Positions 35,287 to 42,334 of a DNA stretch of 53,647 nucleotides are shown here, piece by piece (within the stretch, counting starts at the first letter, position 1; each line of letters starts with the position of its first letter). The DNA is from Nitriliruptoraceae bacterium (GTDB lineage Bacteria; Actinomycetota; Nitriliruptoria; Nitriliruptorales; Nitriliruptoraceae). The notes beneath the pieces were generated by a model. The model saw only the letters and a list, made by a program, of their open reading frames with translations. It made no database searches and was not told the DNA's origin. The translations under genes were made by a program, and so were the position numbers. The stretch lies in NCBI GenBank assembly GCA_007133465.1, contig SLMP01000050.1, positions 1 to 53,647 of the forward strand, read 5' to 3'.

Positions 35287-36336
35287 GTGAGCGACGACGC
35301 GCCGACCGAGGTCGCGGGCATCGACGTCGGAGCCGTCACGACCTGGATCGCGGAGCGGGCAGCGATCACCCCCCCGCTCACCTTCGAGGTGATCCAGGGG
35401 GGACGGTCGAACCTGACCTACACGGTGACCGACGCGGCGGGCACCCGCCTGATCCTGCGCCGCCCGCCGCTGCACGGAGTGCTCGAGTCGGCGCACGACA
35501 TGGGGCGTGAGCACCGCATCATCGCGGCCCTGGCGGGCACCGACGTCCCCGTCCCCCCGACGCTCGGGTACGAGCCGGATCCGGCCGTGAGCGGCGCGCC
35601 CTTCTACGTGATGGAGTACGTCGCCGGCGAGGTGGTCCGGGACGTCGCGACCGCGGAGCGGGCGCTCGCCGAACCCGCCCGGACCGCGGCCGGCCAGGAC
35701 GTGATCGACGTCCTCGTCCGGCTCCACGCGATCGACCCCGACGAGGTGGGCCTCGGCGATCTCGCCCGTCGCGACGGCTACCTCGAGCGGCAGCTGCGTC
35801 GGTGGCACCGGCAGCTGGAAGCGGGCCGGACCCGCGACCTGCCGCTGCTGGACGAGGTGCACCGTCGCCTGACGGCAGCGGTCCCCGAGCAGGGGCCGGC
35901 GACCATCGTCCACGGCGACTACCGGCTCGACAACCTCATCGTCGACCCGTCGACCGGCAGGATCCGGGCGGTGCTGGATTGGGAGCTCACGACGCTCGGC
36001 GATCCGCTGGCCGACGTGGGGCTGTTGCAGGTCTACTGGACCGAGCCGGGCGACGACACCCCCGTCCTGCTGGACGCGCCGACCACCGCGCCCGGGTTCC
36101 CCAACCGTGACGACCTGACCGAGCGGTACGCGAGCCGATCGGGCCGTGACCTCTCCGATCTCCAGTACTACGTGGCGTTCGGGTACTGGAAGCTCGCCTG
36201 CATCCTGGAGGGGGTCTACGGGCGGTACGCGTCGGGTGCCTACGGCGACACCGACGACAGCTTCCGCGCGTTCGGTCAACTCGTCGTCGCTCTCGGCGAG
36301 CGCGCGGCGGAAGCCGCCACGGCGGCGGGCCGGTGA
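35287..36336 (+). CDS. APH-fold phosphotransferase (ACAD10/11 N-domain type)
   Basis: A 349-residue kinase-fold protein of the choline/aminoglycoside kinase superfamily. GGRSNLTY (38-45) is the glycine-rich loop, HGDYRLDNLIVD (209-220) the catalytic loop and LDWELTTLGDP (230-240) the metal motif. Proteins of this subgroup accompany acyl-CoA dehydrogenases or are fused to them, as in eukaryotic ACAD10/ACAD11 where they are thought to phosphorylate hydroxyacyl groups. It is not expected to confer drug resistance. GTG at 35287 follows GAGAGGAG. It overlaps the HAD gene by four bases. Confidence 0.88.
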   Translation: MSDDAPTEVAGIDVGAVTTWIAERAAITPPLTFEVIQGGRSNLTYTVTDAAGTRLILRRPPLHGVLESAHDMGREHRIIAALAGTDVPVPPTLGYEPDPAVSGAPFYVMEYVAGEVVRDVATAERALAEPARTAAGQDVIDVLVRLHAIDPDEVGLGDLARRDGYLERQLRRWHRQLEAGRTRDLPLLDEVHRRLTAAVPEQGPATIVHGDYRLDNLIVDPSTGRIRAVLDWELTTLGDPLADVGLLQVYWTEPGDDTPVLLDAPTTAPGFPNRDDLTERYASRSGRDLSDLQYYVAFGYWKLACILEGVYGRYASGAYGDTDDSFRAFGQLVVALGERAAEAATAAGR

Positions 36337-36998
36337 GCCCGGCGGTGCGACCCGCCGCAGGGCTGCTGCTCGACTTCGGCGGGGTCCTGACCACCTCGGT
36401 CACGGCGTCCTTCGCCGCGTTCGAACGCGCCGCCGGCCTACCCGAGGGCATCGTCGTCGCCGTGCTCCTCGACGCCTCGCGGGACGCCGAGGATGGGCTC
36501 GTCGGCCGGTTCGAACGCGGCGAGCTCAGCCCGCAGGCGTTCGAGGCCGAGCTGCGGTCCCGGTTGGAGGGCCAGGGACAGCGCCTGCCGTCCGGTCCGC
36601 TCCTGACCGGTCTCTTCGCGGGCCTGCGGCCCGACGAGGCGGTCTGGGACCTCGCCCGTCGGGTACGGGCGGCCGGACGGCCGACCGGGCTGCTGTCCAA
36701 CTCCTGGGGGCACGCGATCTACCCCTGGGACCGTCTCCGGGCGGCCTTCGACGTGCTCGTGGTCTCGGGCGAGGTGGGGTTGCGCAAACCGGACCCGGCC
36801 ATCTACGCGCTCGCGGCCGAACGGCTGGCGTTGCCACCGTCCCGGATCGTCTTCGTCGACGACCTCGAGCGCAACGTCGCGGCCGCCCGTGCGTGCGGGA
36901 TGGTCGGCATCCAGCACCGTCGGGAGGCCGCGGCGACGACCGACGCGGTGCTCGCCGCGCTCGGGCTCGCGGATCGGGATCCGCCCGCGAAGCAGTAG
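36333..36998 (+). CDS. HAD-IA hydrolase (ACAD10/EPHX2-N-domain type)
   Basis: A 221-residue HAD-superfamily protein: DFGGVLT at 14-20 with the nucleophile Asp14 but Gly in place of the second Asp, LLSNSWG as motif II, GLRKPDPAIY around the conserved Lys, and FVDDLERNVAAA as motif IV. The sequence pattern resembles the HAD domains of ACAD10 and soluble epoxide hydrolase. GTG overlaps the stop of the APH-like gene (GTGA), and the NYN gene begins nine bases after its stop, so it sits in the middle of a likely three-gene transcript. Confidence 0.88.
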   Translation: MSPAVRPAAGLLLDFGGVLTTSVTASFAAFERAAGLPEGIVVAVLLDASRDAEDGLVGRFERGELSPQAFEAELRSRLEGQGQRLPSGPLLTGLFAGLRPDEAVWDLARRVRAAGRPTGLLSNSWGHAIYPWDRLRAAFDVLVVSGEVGLRKPDPAIYALAAERLALPPSRIVFVDDLERNVAAARACGMVGIQHRREAAATTDAVLAALGLADRDPPAKQ

Positions 36999-37007
36999 GG
37001 TGCGCCC

Positions 37008-38162
37008 ATGACGATCAACGACGTGCCAGAGGAACGACTCGCGCTGTTCATCGACCACGAGAACGTGGCGATCGGAGCGCGCGACATCGGCTTCATGTTC
37101 GACCCCGCCCCGTTGCTCGAGGCGCTGGCCGAGCGCGGACGCCTCATCACCCGACGGGCCTACGCGGACTGGAACCTCTTCCGGGACGACCGGCGGGGGA
37201 TGGTCGACGCGAACGTGGAGCTGATCGAGATCCCCCAGCGGTCGGACTCGGTCCGCAAGAACGCCGCCGACATCCAGATGGCCGTCGACGCGATGGAACT
37301 CGCGCTCACGCGCGACTTCGTGTCGACGTTCGTGATCGTGTCCGGCGACTCCGACTTCACCCCCCTCGTGAGCAAGCTGCGTGAGCTCAACAAGCGGGTC
37401 ATCGGCGTGGGCATGAAGGGGTCCACCTCGGCGATGCTGCCGTCGGCGTGCGACGAGTTCCTGTTCTACGACCGGCTCGAGGGCGCGCCGCGGCGCGAGA
37501 GCCGTGGTGGGCCGTCCCACGGCCGCCCGAAGAAGTCGGCCGGAGCGAAGAAGGCGGCGCCGAAGGGACCGTCGACGCCCGCGACGGGGACGACGGGGAG
37601 TTCCGGGACGGCGGGCACGACCGAACCGAGCGCTCCCTCGTCGTCGCAGAAGCAGGACCTGCGCAAGCTCGAGCGCCTGTTGACCCGCACCCTGTCCGGT
37701 ATCCAGTCGTCGTCGGCGGGTCCGGTGCTCGCGTCGAACCTCAAGCGCGCGCTGCTGCGCAAGGACCCCACCTTCAACGAAGGGGACGTGGGGTTCCGCG
37801 GGTTCCGGGAACTGCTGCGCCACCTCGCCGACAACGACGTCATCACGCTCACGGAGGGCAGTGCCCCGGGTGACCCGGAGGTCGACTTCCCTGCCGCGCC
37901 ACGCGACGAGGACGCGGCCTTCGCGCTCCTGCGTTCGACCGTCAAGGAACTGATGGTCGAGCTCGGCGGTGACCCACCGCTGTCCGGCTTGAAGGACCAG
38001 CTGCGCAAGCGGCAGCCCGACTTCTCGGAGAAGGACCTCGGCTACTCCGGGTTCCTCCAGTTCTGCAAGGCGGCGGTCACCAAGGACGTCGTCGAGATGG
38101 ACTGGGAGGAGGAGGACCAGGAGTACTACCTCTACGTCGAGGACAGTGAAAAGCCCTCCTGA
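37008..38162 (+). CDS. NYN-domain ribonuclease-like protein with two OST-HTH domains
   Basis: A 384-residue protein related to LabA/DUF88 proteins. The NYN (PIN-like) domain (about 10-155) keeps the acidic residues Asp16 (FIDHENV), Asp88 (AADIQ), Asp114 and Asp116 (GDSDFTPL), consistent with metal-dependent RNA cleavage. A basic then Ser/Thr/Pro linker (about 160-220) leads to two OST-HTH/LOTUS repeats (about 222-285 and 300-375), which bind RNA in other systems. The acidic tail EEEDQEYYLYVED ends at a stop whose surrounding DNA is repeated 2.9 kb downstream. It probably acts in RNA turnover or silencing. Confidence 0.9.
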   Translation: MTINDVPEERLALFIDHENVAIGARDIGFMFDPAPLLEALAERGRLITRRAYADWNLFRDDRRGMVDANVELIEIPQRSDSVRKNAADIQMAVDAMELALTRDFVSTFVIVSGDSDFTPLVSKLRELNKRVIGVGMKGSTSAMLPSACDEFLFYDRLEGAPRRESRGGPSHGRPKKSAGAKKAAPKGPSTPATGTTGSSGTAGTTEPSAPSSSQKQDLRKLERLLTRTLSGIQSSSAGPVLASNLKRALLRKDPTFNEGDVGFRGFRELLRHLADNDVITLTEGSAPGDPEVDFPAAPRDEDAAFALLRSTVKELMVELGGDPPLSGLKDQLRKRQPDFSEKDLGYSGFLQFCKAAVTKDVVEMDWEEEDQEYYLYVEDSEKPS

Positions 38163-38169
38163 CCTGCGG
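38120..38169 (+). repeat. NYN 3' tail, copy 1 of a direct repeat
   Basis: The last coding bases of the NYN gene (38120-38144) recur at 41020-41044 with one mismatch in 25. The alignment continues without gaps through the stop codon (about 39 of 50 bases by eye). The two copies lie exactly 2900 bases apart. Confidence 0.75.
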
Positions 38170-38191
38170 AAGCAGCTATTCTCGATCACGC

Positions 38192-38218
38192 CGTGACAAC
38201 GCTTTGACAACGCGCGGG
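38192..38218. repeat. TGACAACGC direct repeats, copy 1 of a repeated 15-mer
   Basis: CGTGACAACGCTTTG (38192-38206) is repeated exactly at 40883-40897. Here TGACAACGC occurs twice with an 11-bp period, and TTTGACA could also be a -35 box for the following lipoprotein gene. The surrounding bases are less GC-rich than the window average. Confidence 0.6.
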
Positions 38219-38301
38219 GGAAGACGCTGCCCGACATGGCCCTGCACGACGTCGAGGGATGCCCGAGCAGGCGGGCCGTCGACGACGTCCGGGAAGACCT
38301 G

Positions 38302-38733
38302 ATGGGACGGCGGTGCATGCGTGAGCGTTCGGTGGCCATCGCGGCGGCGTTGGGTGTGCTGTTGGGAGTCGGTGGTTGTTCGGGTGGCGCCGACGGAAGC
38401 GAACGCGCGGTCACCGAGGTATCGGAGCAGCGCCATCCGGATGTGCTCGGGGCCGAACTCGAGCCAGCCGGCGACGCTTGGCGCCTGTCGGCGACGATCT
38501 CCTCCCCGTACGACACCCCGGAGCGCTATGCCGACGCCTTCCGGGTGCTGACACCCGACGGGGAGGAGCTCGGGGTGCGAGAGCTCCTCCACGATCACGC
38601 TGATGAGCAACCCTTCACGAGGTCCCTGGAGGTCGAGATCCCAGCCGACGTTGCCGAGGTGATCGTCGAGGGGCGCGATCAGCGACACGGGTGGGGCGGC
38701 GGGACCGTGCGCGTGCCGGTCCCTGGACGCTGA
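38302..38733 (+). CDS. Small putative lipoprotein
   Basis: A 143-residue exported protein that I do not recognise. Basic start (MGRRCMRERS), hydrophobic stretch and lipobox VGGC at about residues 24-27 suggest lipidation. The mature part is a single strand-rich domain with DAWRLSATISSPYDTPERYADAFRVL and a C-terminal EVIVEGRDQRHGWGGG, as in small immunoglobulin-like lipoproteins. ATG at 38302 has GGGAAG upstream; ATG at 38317 would also keep the lipobox. It is the first gene of the 2.9-kb repeat-bounded segment. Confidence 0.7.
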   Translation: MGRRCMRERSVAIAAALGVLLGVGGCSGGADGSERAVTEVSEQRHPDVLGAELEPAGDAWRLSATISSPYDTPERYADAFRVLTPDGEELGVRELLHDHADEQPFTRSLEVEIPADVAEVIVEGRDQRHGWGGGTVRVPVPGR

Positions 38734-38813
38734 CCTCGGGGTGCTGCTCGGGGAGGGATGACGCACGCGCGGTGGTGGGTTACCTCAGCAAACGACCAAT
38801 GACAGGAGCCCAG

Positions 38814-40211
38814 ATGAGTGACGAGTTCGATGTGATCGTGATCGGTGGTGGCCCGGCCGGCGAGAACGCCGCCTGGTACGCGCGTGACAACGATCTGGAG
38901 GTCGCGCTCGTCGAGCGTGAGCTGGTCGGTGGGGAGTGCTCGTACTGGGCGTGCATGCCGTCCAAGGCGCTGCTGCGGCCCGGTGAGGCGCTCGCCGCCG
39001 CCCGCCGGGTCCCGGGTGCGGCGCCGGCGGTGACCGCGGGCGTGGACGCCGCAGCGACGTTGCAGACGCGGGACGCGTTCGCGTCGAACTGGGACGACAA
39101 GGGCCAGGTCCAGTGGGTCGAAGGGACCGGGACCACGCTCGTGCGCGGGCACGGCCGGCTTGCCGGCGAACGCACGGTGGAGGTGACCGGCAAGGACGGC
39201 ACGATCCGCACGCTCACCGCCCGCCGTGGGGTGGTCGTCGCGACCGGGACCTCGGCGGCGATCCCCCCGGTCGACGGGCTGCGTGACATCGCGGTCTGGG
39301 ACAGCCGCGACATCACCACGGCGAAGGAGGTGCCGGCGCGGCTGCTGGTCCTCGGTGGGGGCGTGGTCGGGGTGGAGATGGCCCAGGCCTTCCGTCGTCT
39401 CGGCGCGGCTGAGGTCACGGTGGTCGAGATGGCCGACCGGCTGTTGGCCACCGAGGAGCCTTTCGTCGGCGCGCAGCTGCAAGACGCGTTCGAGGCCGAG
39501 GGCATCATGGTCCACGTCGGCGTCCAAGCCGTCCGTACTGAGCGCGACGGGGACGGCCCGGTCACGCTGACGCTGGCCGATGGGTCCGACCTCGTCGCCG
39601 ACGAGCTCGTGGTCGCCACCGGCCGCCGGCCCAACACCGGCGACCTCGGTCTCGAGACGGTCGGGCTCGAGGCTGGCCGTTCCATCGAGACCGATGATCA
39701 GCTCCGCGCCAGCGGCGTCGACGGCGGATGGTTGTACGCGATCGGTGACGTCAACGGTCGCGCGCTGCTCACCCACCATGGCAAGTACCAGGCGCGCCTG
39801 GTCGGCGACCACCTCGCCGGCAAGGAGGTCGAGGCACGGGCCGACCACCAGGCCGTTGTCCGGGTGGTGTTCACCGACCCGCAGGTCGCGGCGGTCGGTC
39901 CGACCCTCGCGGCCGCTCAAGAGCGGGGCCGGGACGTCGAAGCCCTCGCCTCTGGGGTGGGGGGCGTCGCCGGCGCCTCCCTGTTGGGGAAGGGGGTCTC
40001 TGGGACCGCTCAGCTGGTCGTCGATCGCACGGCCCGCACCATCGTCGGGGCGACCTTCACCGGCCCGGGGGTGGGCGAGATGATTCACGCTGCCACGATC
40101 GCGATCGTGTCCGGCATCACGCTCGACGAACTCTGGCACGCCATCCCGGCCTTCCCCACGGTCAGCGAGGTGTGGCTCCGGCTGCTCGAAGCCGACCGCG
40201 GCATCTCGTGA
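38814..40211 (+). CDS. Dihydrolipoamide dehydrogenase-like disulfide oxidoreductase
   Basis: A 465-residue FAD- and NAD(P)H-dependent enzyme of the mercuric reductase/lipoamide dehydrogenase family. GGGPAG (11-16) binds FAD, the redox pair is Cys42-Cys47 (GGECSYWACMPSKALL), and LVLGGGVVGVEMA is the second nucleotide motif. The C-terminal active-site block reads PAFPTVSEVW, so the usual His of HPTxSE is Phe and the His-Glu dyad is incomplete. The substrate is therefore probably not lipoamide. ATG at 38814 has AGGAG upstream. It overlaps a broken patatin gene (GTGA). Confidence 0.88.
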   Translation: MSDEFDVIVIGGGPAGENAAWYARDNDLEVALVERELVGGECSYWACMPSKALLRPGEALAAARRVPGAAPAVTAGVDAAATLQTRDAFASNWDDKGQVQWVEGTGTTLVRGHGRLAGERTVEVTGKDGTIRTLTARRGVVVATGTSAAIPPVDGLRDIAVWDSRDITTAKEVPARLLVLGGGVVGVEMAQAFRRLGAAEVTVVEMADRLLATEEPFVGAQLQDAFEAEGIMVHVGVQAVRTERDGDGPVTLTLADGSDLVADELVVATGRRPNTGDLGLETVGLEAGRSIETDDQLRASGVDGGWLYAIGDVNGRALLTHHGKYQARLVGDHLAGKEVEARADHQAVVRVVFTDPQVAAVGPTLAAAQERGRDVEALASGVGGVAGASLLGKGVSGTAQLVVDRTARTIVGATFTGPGVGEMIHAATIAIVSGITLDELWHAIPAFPTVSEVWLRLLEADRGIS

Positions 40212-40500
40212 CGGACTGGGCGGCGGGGCTGCCTCGGCCGGTGGCGTTCGTGCTGTCCGGGGGCGCCAGCCTCGGTGCCGCCCAGGTCGGCATGCTGCAG
40301 GCTGGCGGATGTCGGCCTCCAGCCCGGCCTGGTCGTCGGGACCTCGGTCGGCAGCCTCAACGGCGCGGTGGGCGCCGAATACGAGGCGCCGGAAGATGGT
40401 GCTGCAGCACTCGATCGCACGTGGCAGCGGCTCCCCCGTCGGGACGTGTTCCCTCACGCGCGGTCGCCGGGCGTGGATCGCAGGCCCCCGGCCATCCGTC
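40208..40500 (+). pseudogene. Frameshifted, truncated patatin-like phospholipase
   Basis: A GTG overlapping the previous stop opens a patatin N-terminus: PRPVAFVLSGGASLGAAQVGML includes the oxyanion Gly motif. The frame then breaks near 40305, where the sequence fits loss of two bases in a GC run. It resumes in another frame with DVGLQPGLVVGTSVGSLNGA, which holds the GxSxG nucleophile elbow. Homology fades after ERTW-like DRTWQRLPRRDVF, and the C-terminal half including the catalytic Asp region is missing. A decaying lipase gene is the best reading; assembly error could explain the indel but not the truncation. Confidence 0.75.
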
Positions 40501-40566
40501 CGGGAGCCGCCGGTAGGGAGGTCGCTAGCGTTGCGCGGCACGACACGTCGAGCGAGGGAGCCGATC

Positions 40567-40863
40567 GTGAAGAGGGATGCACGCGTGCTCGGGTTGCTGG
40601 CATCGGCGGCGCTGCTCGTCAGCGCCGTTGGCGTCCCAGCGGCAGCCACCGATGACCTGCAGCCACGTCCGGGGTGTGGGTTCGGTGACACCAACCACAA
40701 CCACCAGGCCGCCCCCGGACGCGACCCCGCGGGGCTGCGGCCGGGGCACGGCTACGGGGACGACAACAACGAGCACACCGCCCCGCCAGGGCTGATCCCA
40801 GCCGGGGAGGGAGAGCCGGACAACCCTCGCCGTGGCTGCATCGCCGATCCCCGCGAACGGTAG
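40567..40863 (+). CDS. Small secreted two-repeat Cys-bounded protein
   Basis: A 98-residue protein with a signal peptide (MKRDARVLGLLASAALL through VPAAA, about 27 residues). The mature part of about 71 residues contains two tandem units of pattern G(F/Y)GD-N--H-A-PG--PAG: GFGDTNHNHQAAPGRDPAG and GYGDDNNEHTAPPGLIPAG. One Cys lies just before the first unit and one after the second. The Asp/Asn/His content suggests metal (Ca2+) binding, by inference only. GTG at 40567 has GAGGGAG upstream. I cannot name the family. Confidence 0.7.
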   Translation: MKRDARVLGLLASAALLVSAVGVPAAATDDLQPRPGCGFGDTNHNHQAAPGRDPAGLRPGHGYGDDNNEHTAPPGLIPAGEGEPDNPRRGCIADPRER

Positions 40864-40882
40864 GGCCCACTCGAGGACCGTT

Positions 40883-40906
40883 CGTGACAACGCTTTGGCG
40901 ACGGGC
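40883..40906. repeat. Copy 2 of the repeated 15-mer
   Basis: CGTGACAACGCTTTG at 40883-40897 is identical to 38192-38206. The second half of the 11-bp tandem is degenerate here (GGCGACGGG instead of GACAACGCG). It lies 20 bases after the stop of the small secreted protein. Confidence 0.6.
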
Positions 40907-41019
40907 GGCGTGAGAGCGTGCGGGATGCCGGACCACGTGGCGGGATGACGCTGATGTGTCTCCGCAGGTCAGCGGCATGTTCGTTAGCCGAGGGGGACGG
41001 CAGAGAACCGCCTCCGCGT

Positions 41020-41069
41020 GGAGTACTACCTCGACGTCGAGGACGATGCGACGGCATCCTGACGGGAGG
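41020..41069 (+). repeat. Orphan NYN 3' tail, copy 2 of the direct repeat
   Basis: This matches the 3' end of the NYN gene, still in a readable frame encoding EYYLDVEDDATAS and a stop at the same register as EYYLYVEDSEKPS in the intact gene. Upstream of it the NYN sequence is absent. It marks the right boundary of the 2.9-kb accessory segment. Confidence 0.7.
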
Positions 41070-41074
41070 GGGGC

Positions 41075-41560
41075 GTGGAGATGGGTGATCGGCTCGGCGA
41101 CGACGATCTCGAGATCATCGAGGACCGGTTCGTGCCGGTCGACCCCGCGGGGCTGCTCGCGGGCACGGACCTGGTCGTCGTGCTGCCGGGCTCCTGGCTG
41201 TCACGAGCGTCGCAGCTGCGGTGTGGCCTGGAGCGATCCGCGGGCCGATCGCCTCGCCGCCGGTACCTCGTGACGCTCGAGGACGAGGCGGGCGACGTCG
41301 CCTTCTCCGGCTCGCCGGCGGTCCCCGGAGCAGGCCGCGCCGGGCAGCCACGATTCGCTCCCGCGCCGGGTCTCGAGGTGGCCTGGACGCCGCCCCGGAC
41401 ACGCGCGTGGGTGCTCGTCGCACCGGACGGGGAGCGCGGCGCCACCGCGGTGTTCGCGACCGCCGAGGGGCGAGGCGTGACGGCCTTCCGGGAGCTGCTC
41501 GGCACCCTGCAGGTGGTCACGGACGAGCACGCACTGGACGATCGGCCGGATCGACGGTGA
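41075..41560 (+). CDS. Hypothetical protein
   Basis: A 161-residue soluble protein that I do not recognise. The GTG at 41075 has a G-rich site (GGGAGGGGGG) directly upstream; ATG at 41081 is an equally good start. The acidic N-terminus (DRLGDDDLEIIEDRFVPVDPAG) precedes a strand-rich body (LVVVLPGSWLS, RYLVTLEDEAGDVAFSG, RAWVLVAPDG). The C-terminus is helical then Arg/Asp-rich. Codon pattern is like that of its neighbours. It lies immediately right of the tail repeat, 58 bases before another small gene. Confidence 0.6.
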   Translation: MEMGDRLGDDDLEIIEDRFVPVDPAGLLAGTDLVVVLPGSWLSRASQLRCGLERSAGRSPRRRYLVTLEDEAGDVAFSGSPAVPGAGRAGQPRFAPAPGLEVAWTPPRTRAWVLVAPDGERGATAVFATAEGRGVTAFRELLGTLQVVTDEHALDDRPDRR

Positions 41561-41618
41561 CGCGGCCCCGTCACCGACCATGCACCCTCCTGTCGGCCGT
41601 CGCGAGCCGGAGGAACCG

Positions 41619-41891
41619 ATGACGACGTCCGCAGACCGCGAACCGACGACGTCCGCCGAGCCACGTCCCGGGGAGCCGGAGGAACACGGGGTGCCCACCC
41701 GCGACCCGGACGCCATGCAGCTCGAGCCAGCTCGGTTGCTGGCGAACGACGCTCGGGGCGACCTGCGCTCGCGCGGCTTCGAGGACGACGATATCGACGC
41801 CTGGGCCAAGACGTACGTCGATGAGGTCGGGCCGGGCGACGTCGAGGCGTTCGTCGCGTGGATCGACGCCCGCCAGTCGCCGCAAGGCTGA
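41619..41891 (+). CDS. Small hypothetical protein
   Basis: A 90-residue acidic protein. ATG at 41619 has GGAGGA five or six bases upstream. The first 35 residues are Thr/Ser/Pro/Glu-rich and probably disordered. The C-terminal half (PARLLANDARGDLRSRGFEDDDIDAWAKTYVDEV...FVAWIDARQ) is predicted helical and looks conserved. No signal peptide or cysteines. Function unknown; its position suggests membership of the adjacent stress-type gene set. Confidence 0.65.
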   Translation: MTTSADREPTTSAEPRPGEPEEHGVPTRDPDAMQLEPARLLANDARGDLRSRGFEDDDIDAWAKTYVDEVGPGDVEAFVAWIDARQSPQG

Positions 41892-42334
41892 CGGGACGCT
41901 ACGGGGCGCGCGGGTTGTCGCCACCGTCCCGCGGCCGATCATCGGGCGCCCGAGCGTGCTCCCCCGGTTGGTGCCGTCCGGTCTGCGTTCATGACCCGGA
42001 CGACCATGGAGTCGGTCCAGTTGGACTGGAGGCGGTGGGTCCTCCGCGTTCATCTGGCCGGTCGCCACCTGGACACGTGGACTTCCTGCCGGGTGTCCAG
42101 ACGACGGGGTGGAACGTGGAGACATCGGCCATCCGATTCGCGAGGCTGTTGAGCAGCGGGAGGAGGGAGTTTCCTCCCGACCGCGGCGCCTGCGGCCACC
42201 TGGCCGCAGCGGCCGCCGCGACGTGAGGGAGAGCCAGCAGCACGAGAGCTTTCCGCCGTCGCGATTCGGGCCGTGGTCGAGACCGCGGCGGCGTCCGCGG
42301 GACTGACCGAGACGAGACGACGAAGGAGCACGAC
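41892..42334. promoter_or_regulatory. 443-bp gene-free region with three hairpins
   Basis: I see no convincing gene. Three perfect 8-bp inverted repeats follow one another: CTGGACAC/GTGTCCAG (42069-42100), CGGGAGGA/TCCTCCCG (42157-42179) and CTGCGGCC/GGCCGCAG (42190-42209, 4-nt loop). A GACGAAGGAG ribosome site precedes the ATG at 42335. The length and structure suggest a regulated leader or promoter for the downstream operon. Confidence 0.5.

Noticed and set aside
35287..36336. Aminoglycoside resistance gene
   Set aside because: The fold is shared, but motifs and the overlapping HAD gene match the ACAD10/11-associated subgroup rather than drug phosphotransferases.
40208..40500. Programmed ribosomal frameshift in the patatin gene
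   Set aside because: No slippery heptamer or downstream pseudoknot is evident, and the C-terminal half of the enzyme is missing anyway.
38120..41069. A complete mobile element
   Set aside because: No transposase, integrase or terminal inverted repeats were found; only the tail duplication and a repeated 15-mer support past insertion.
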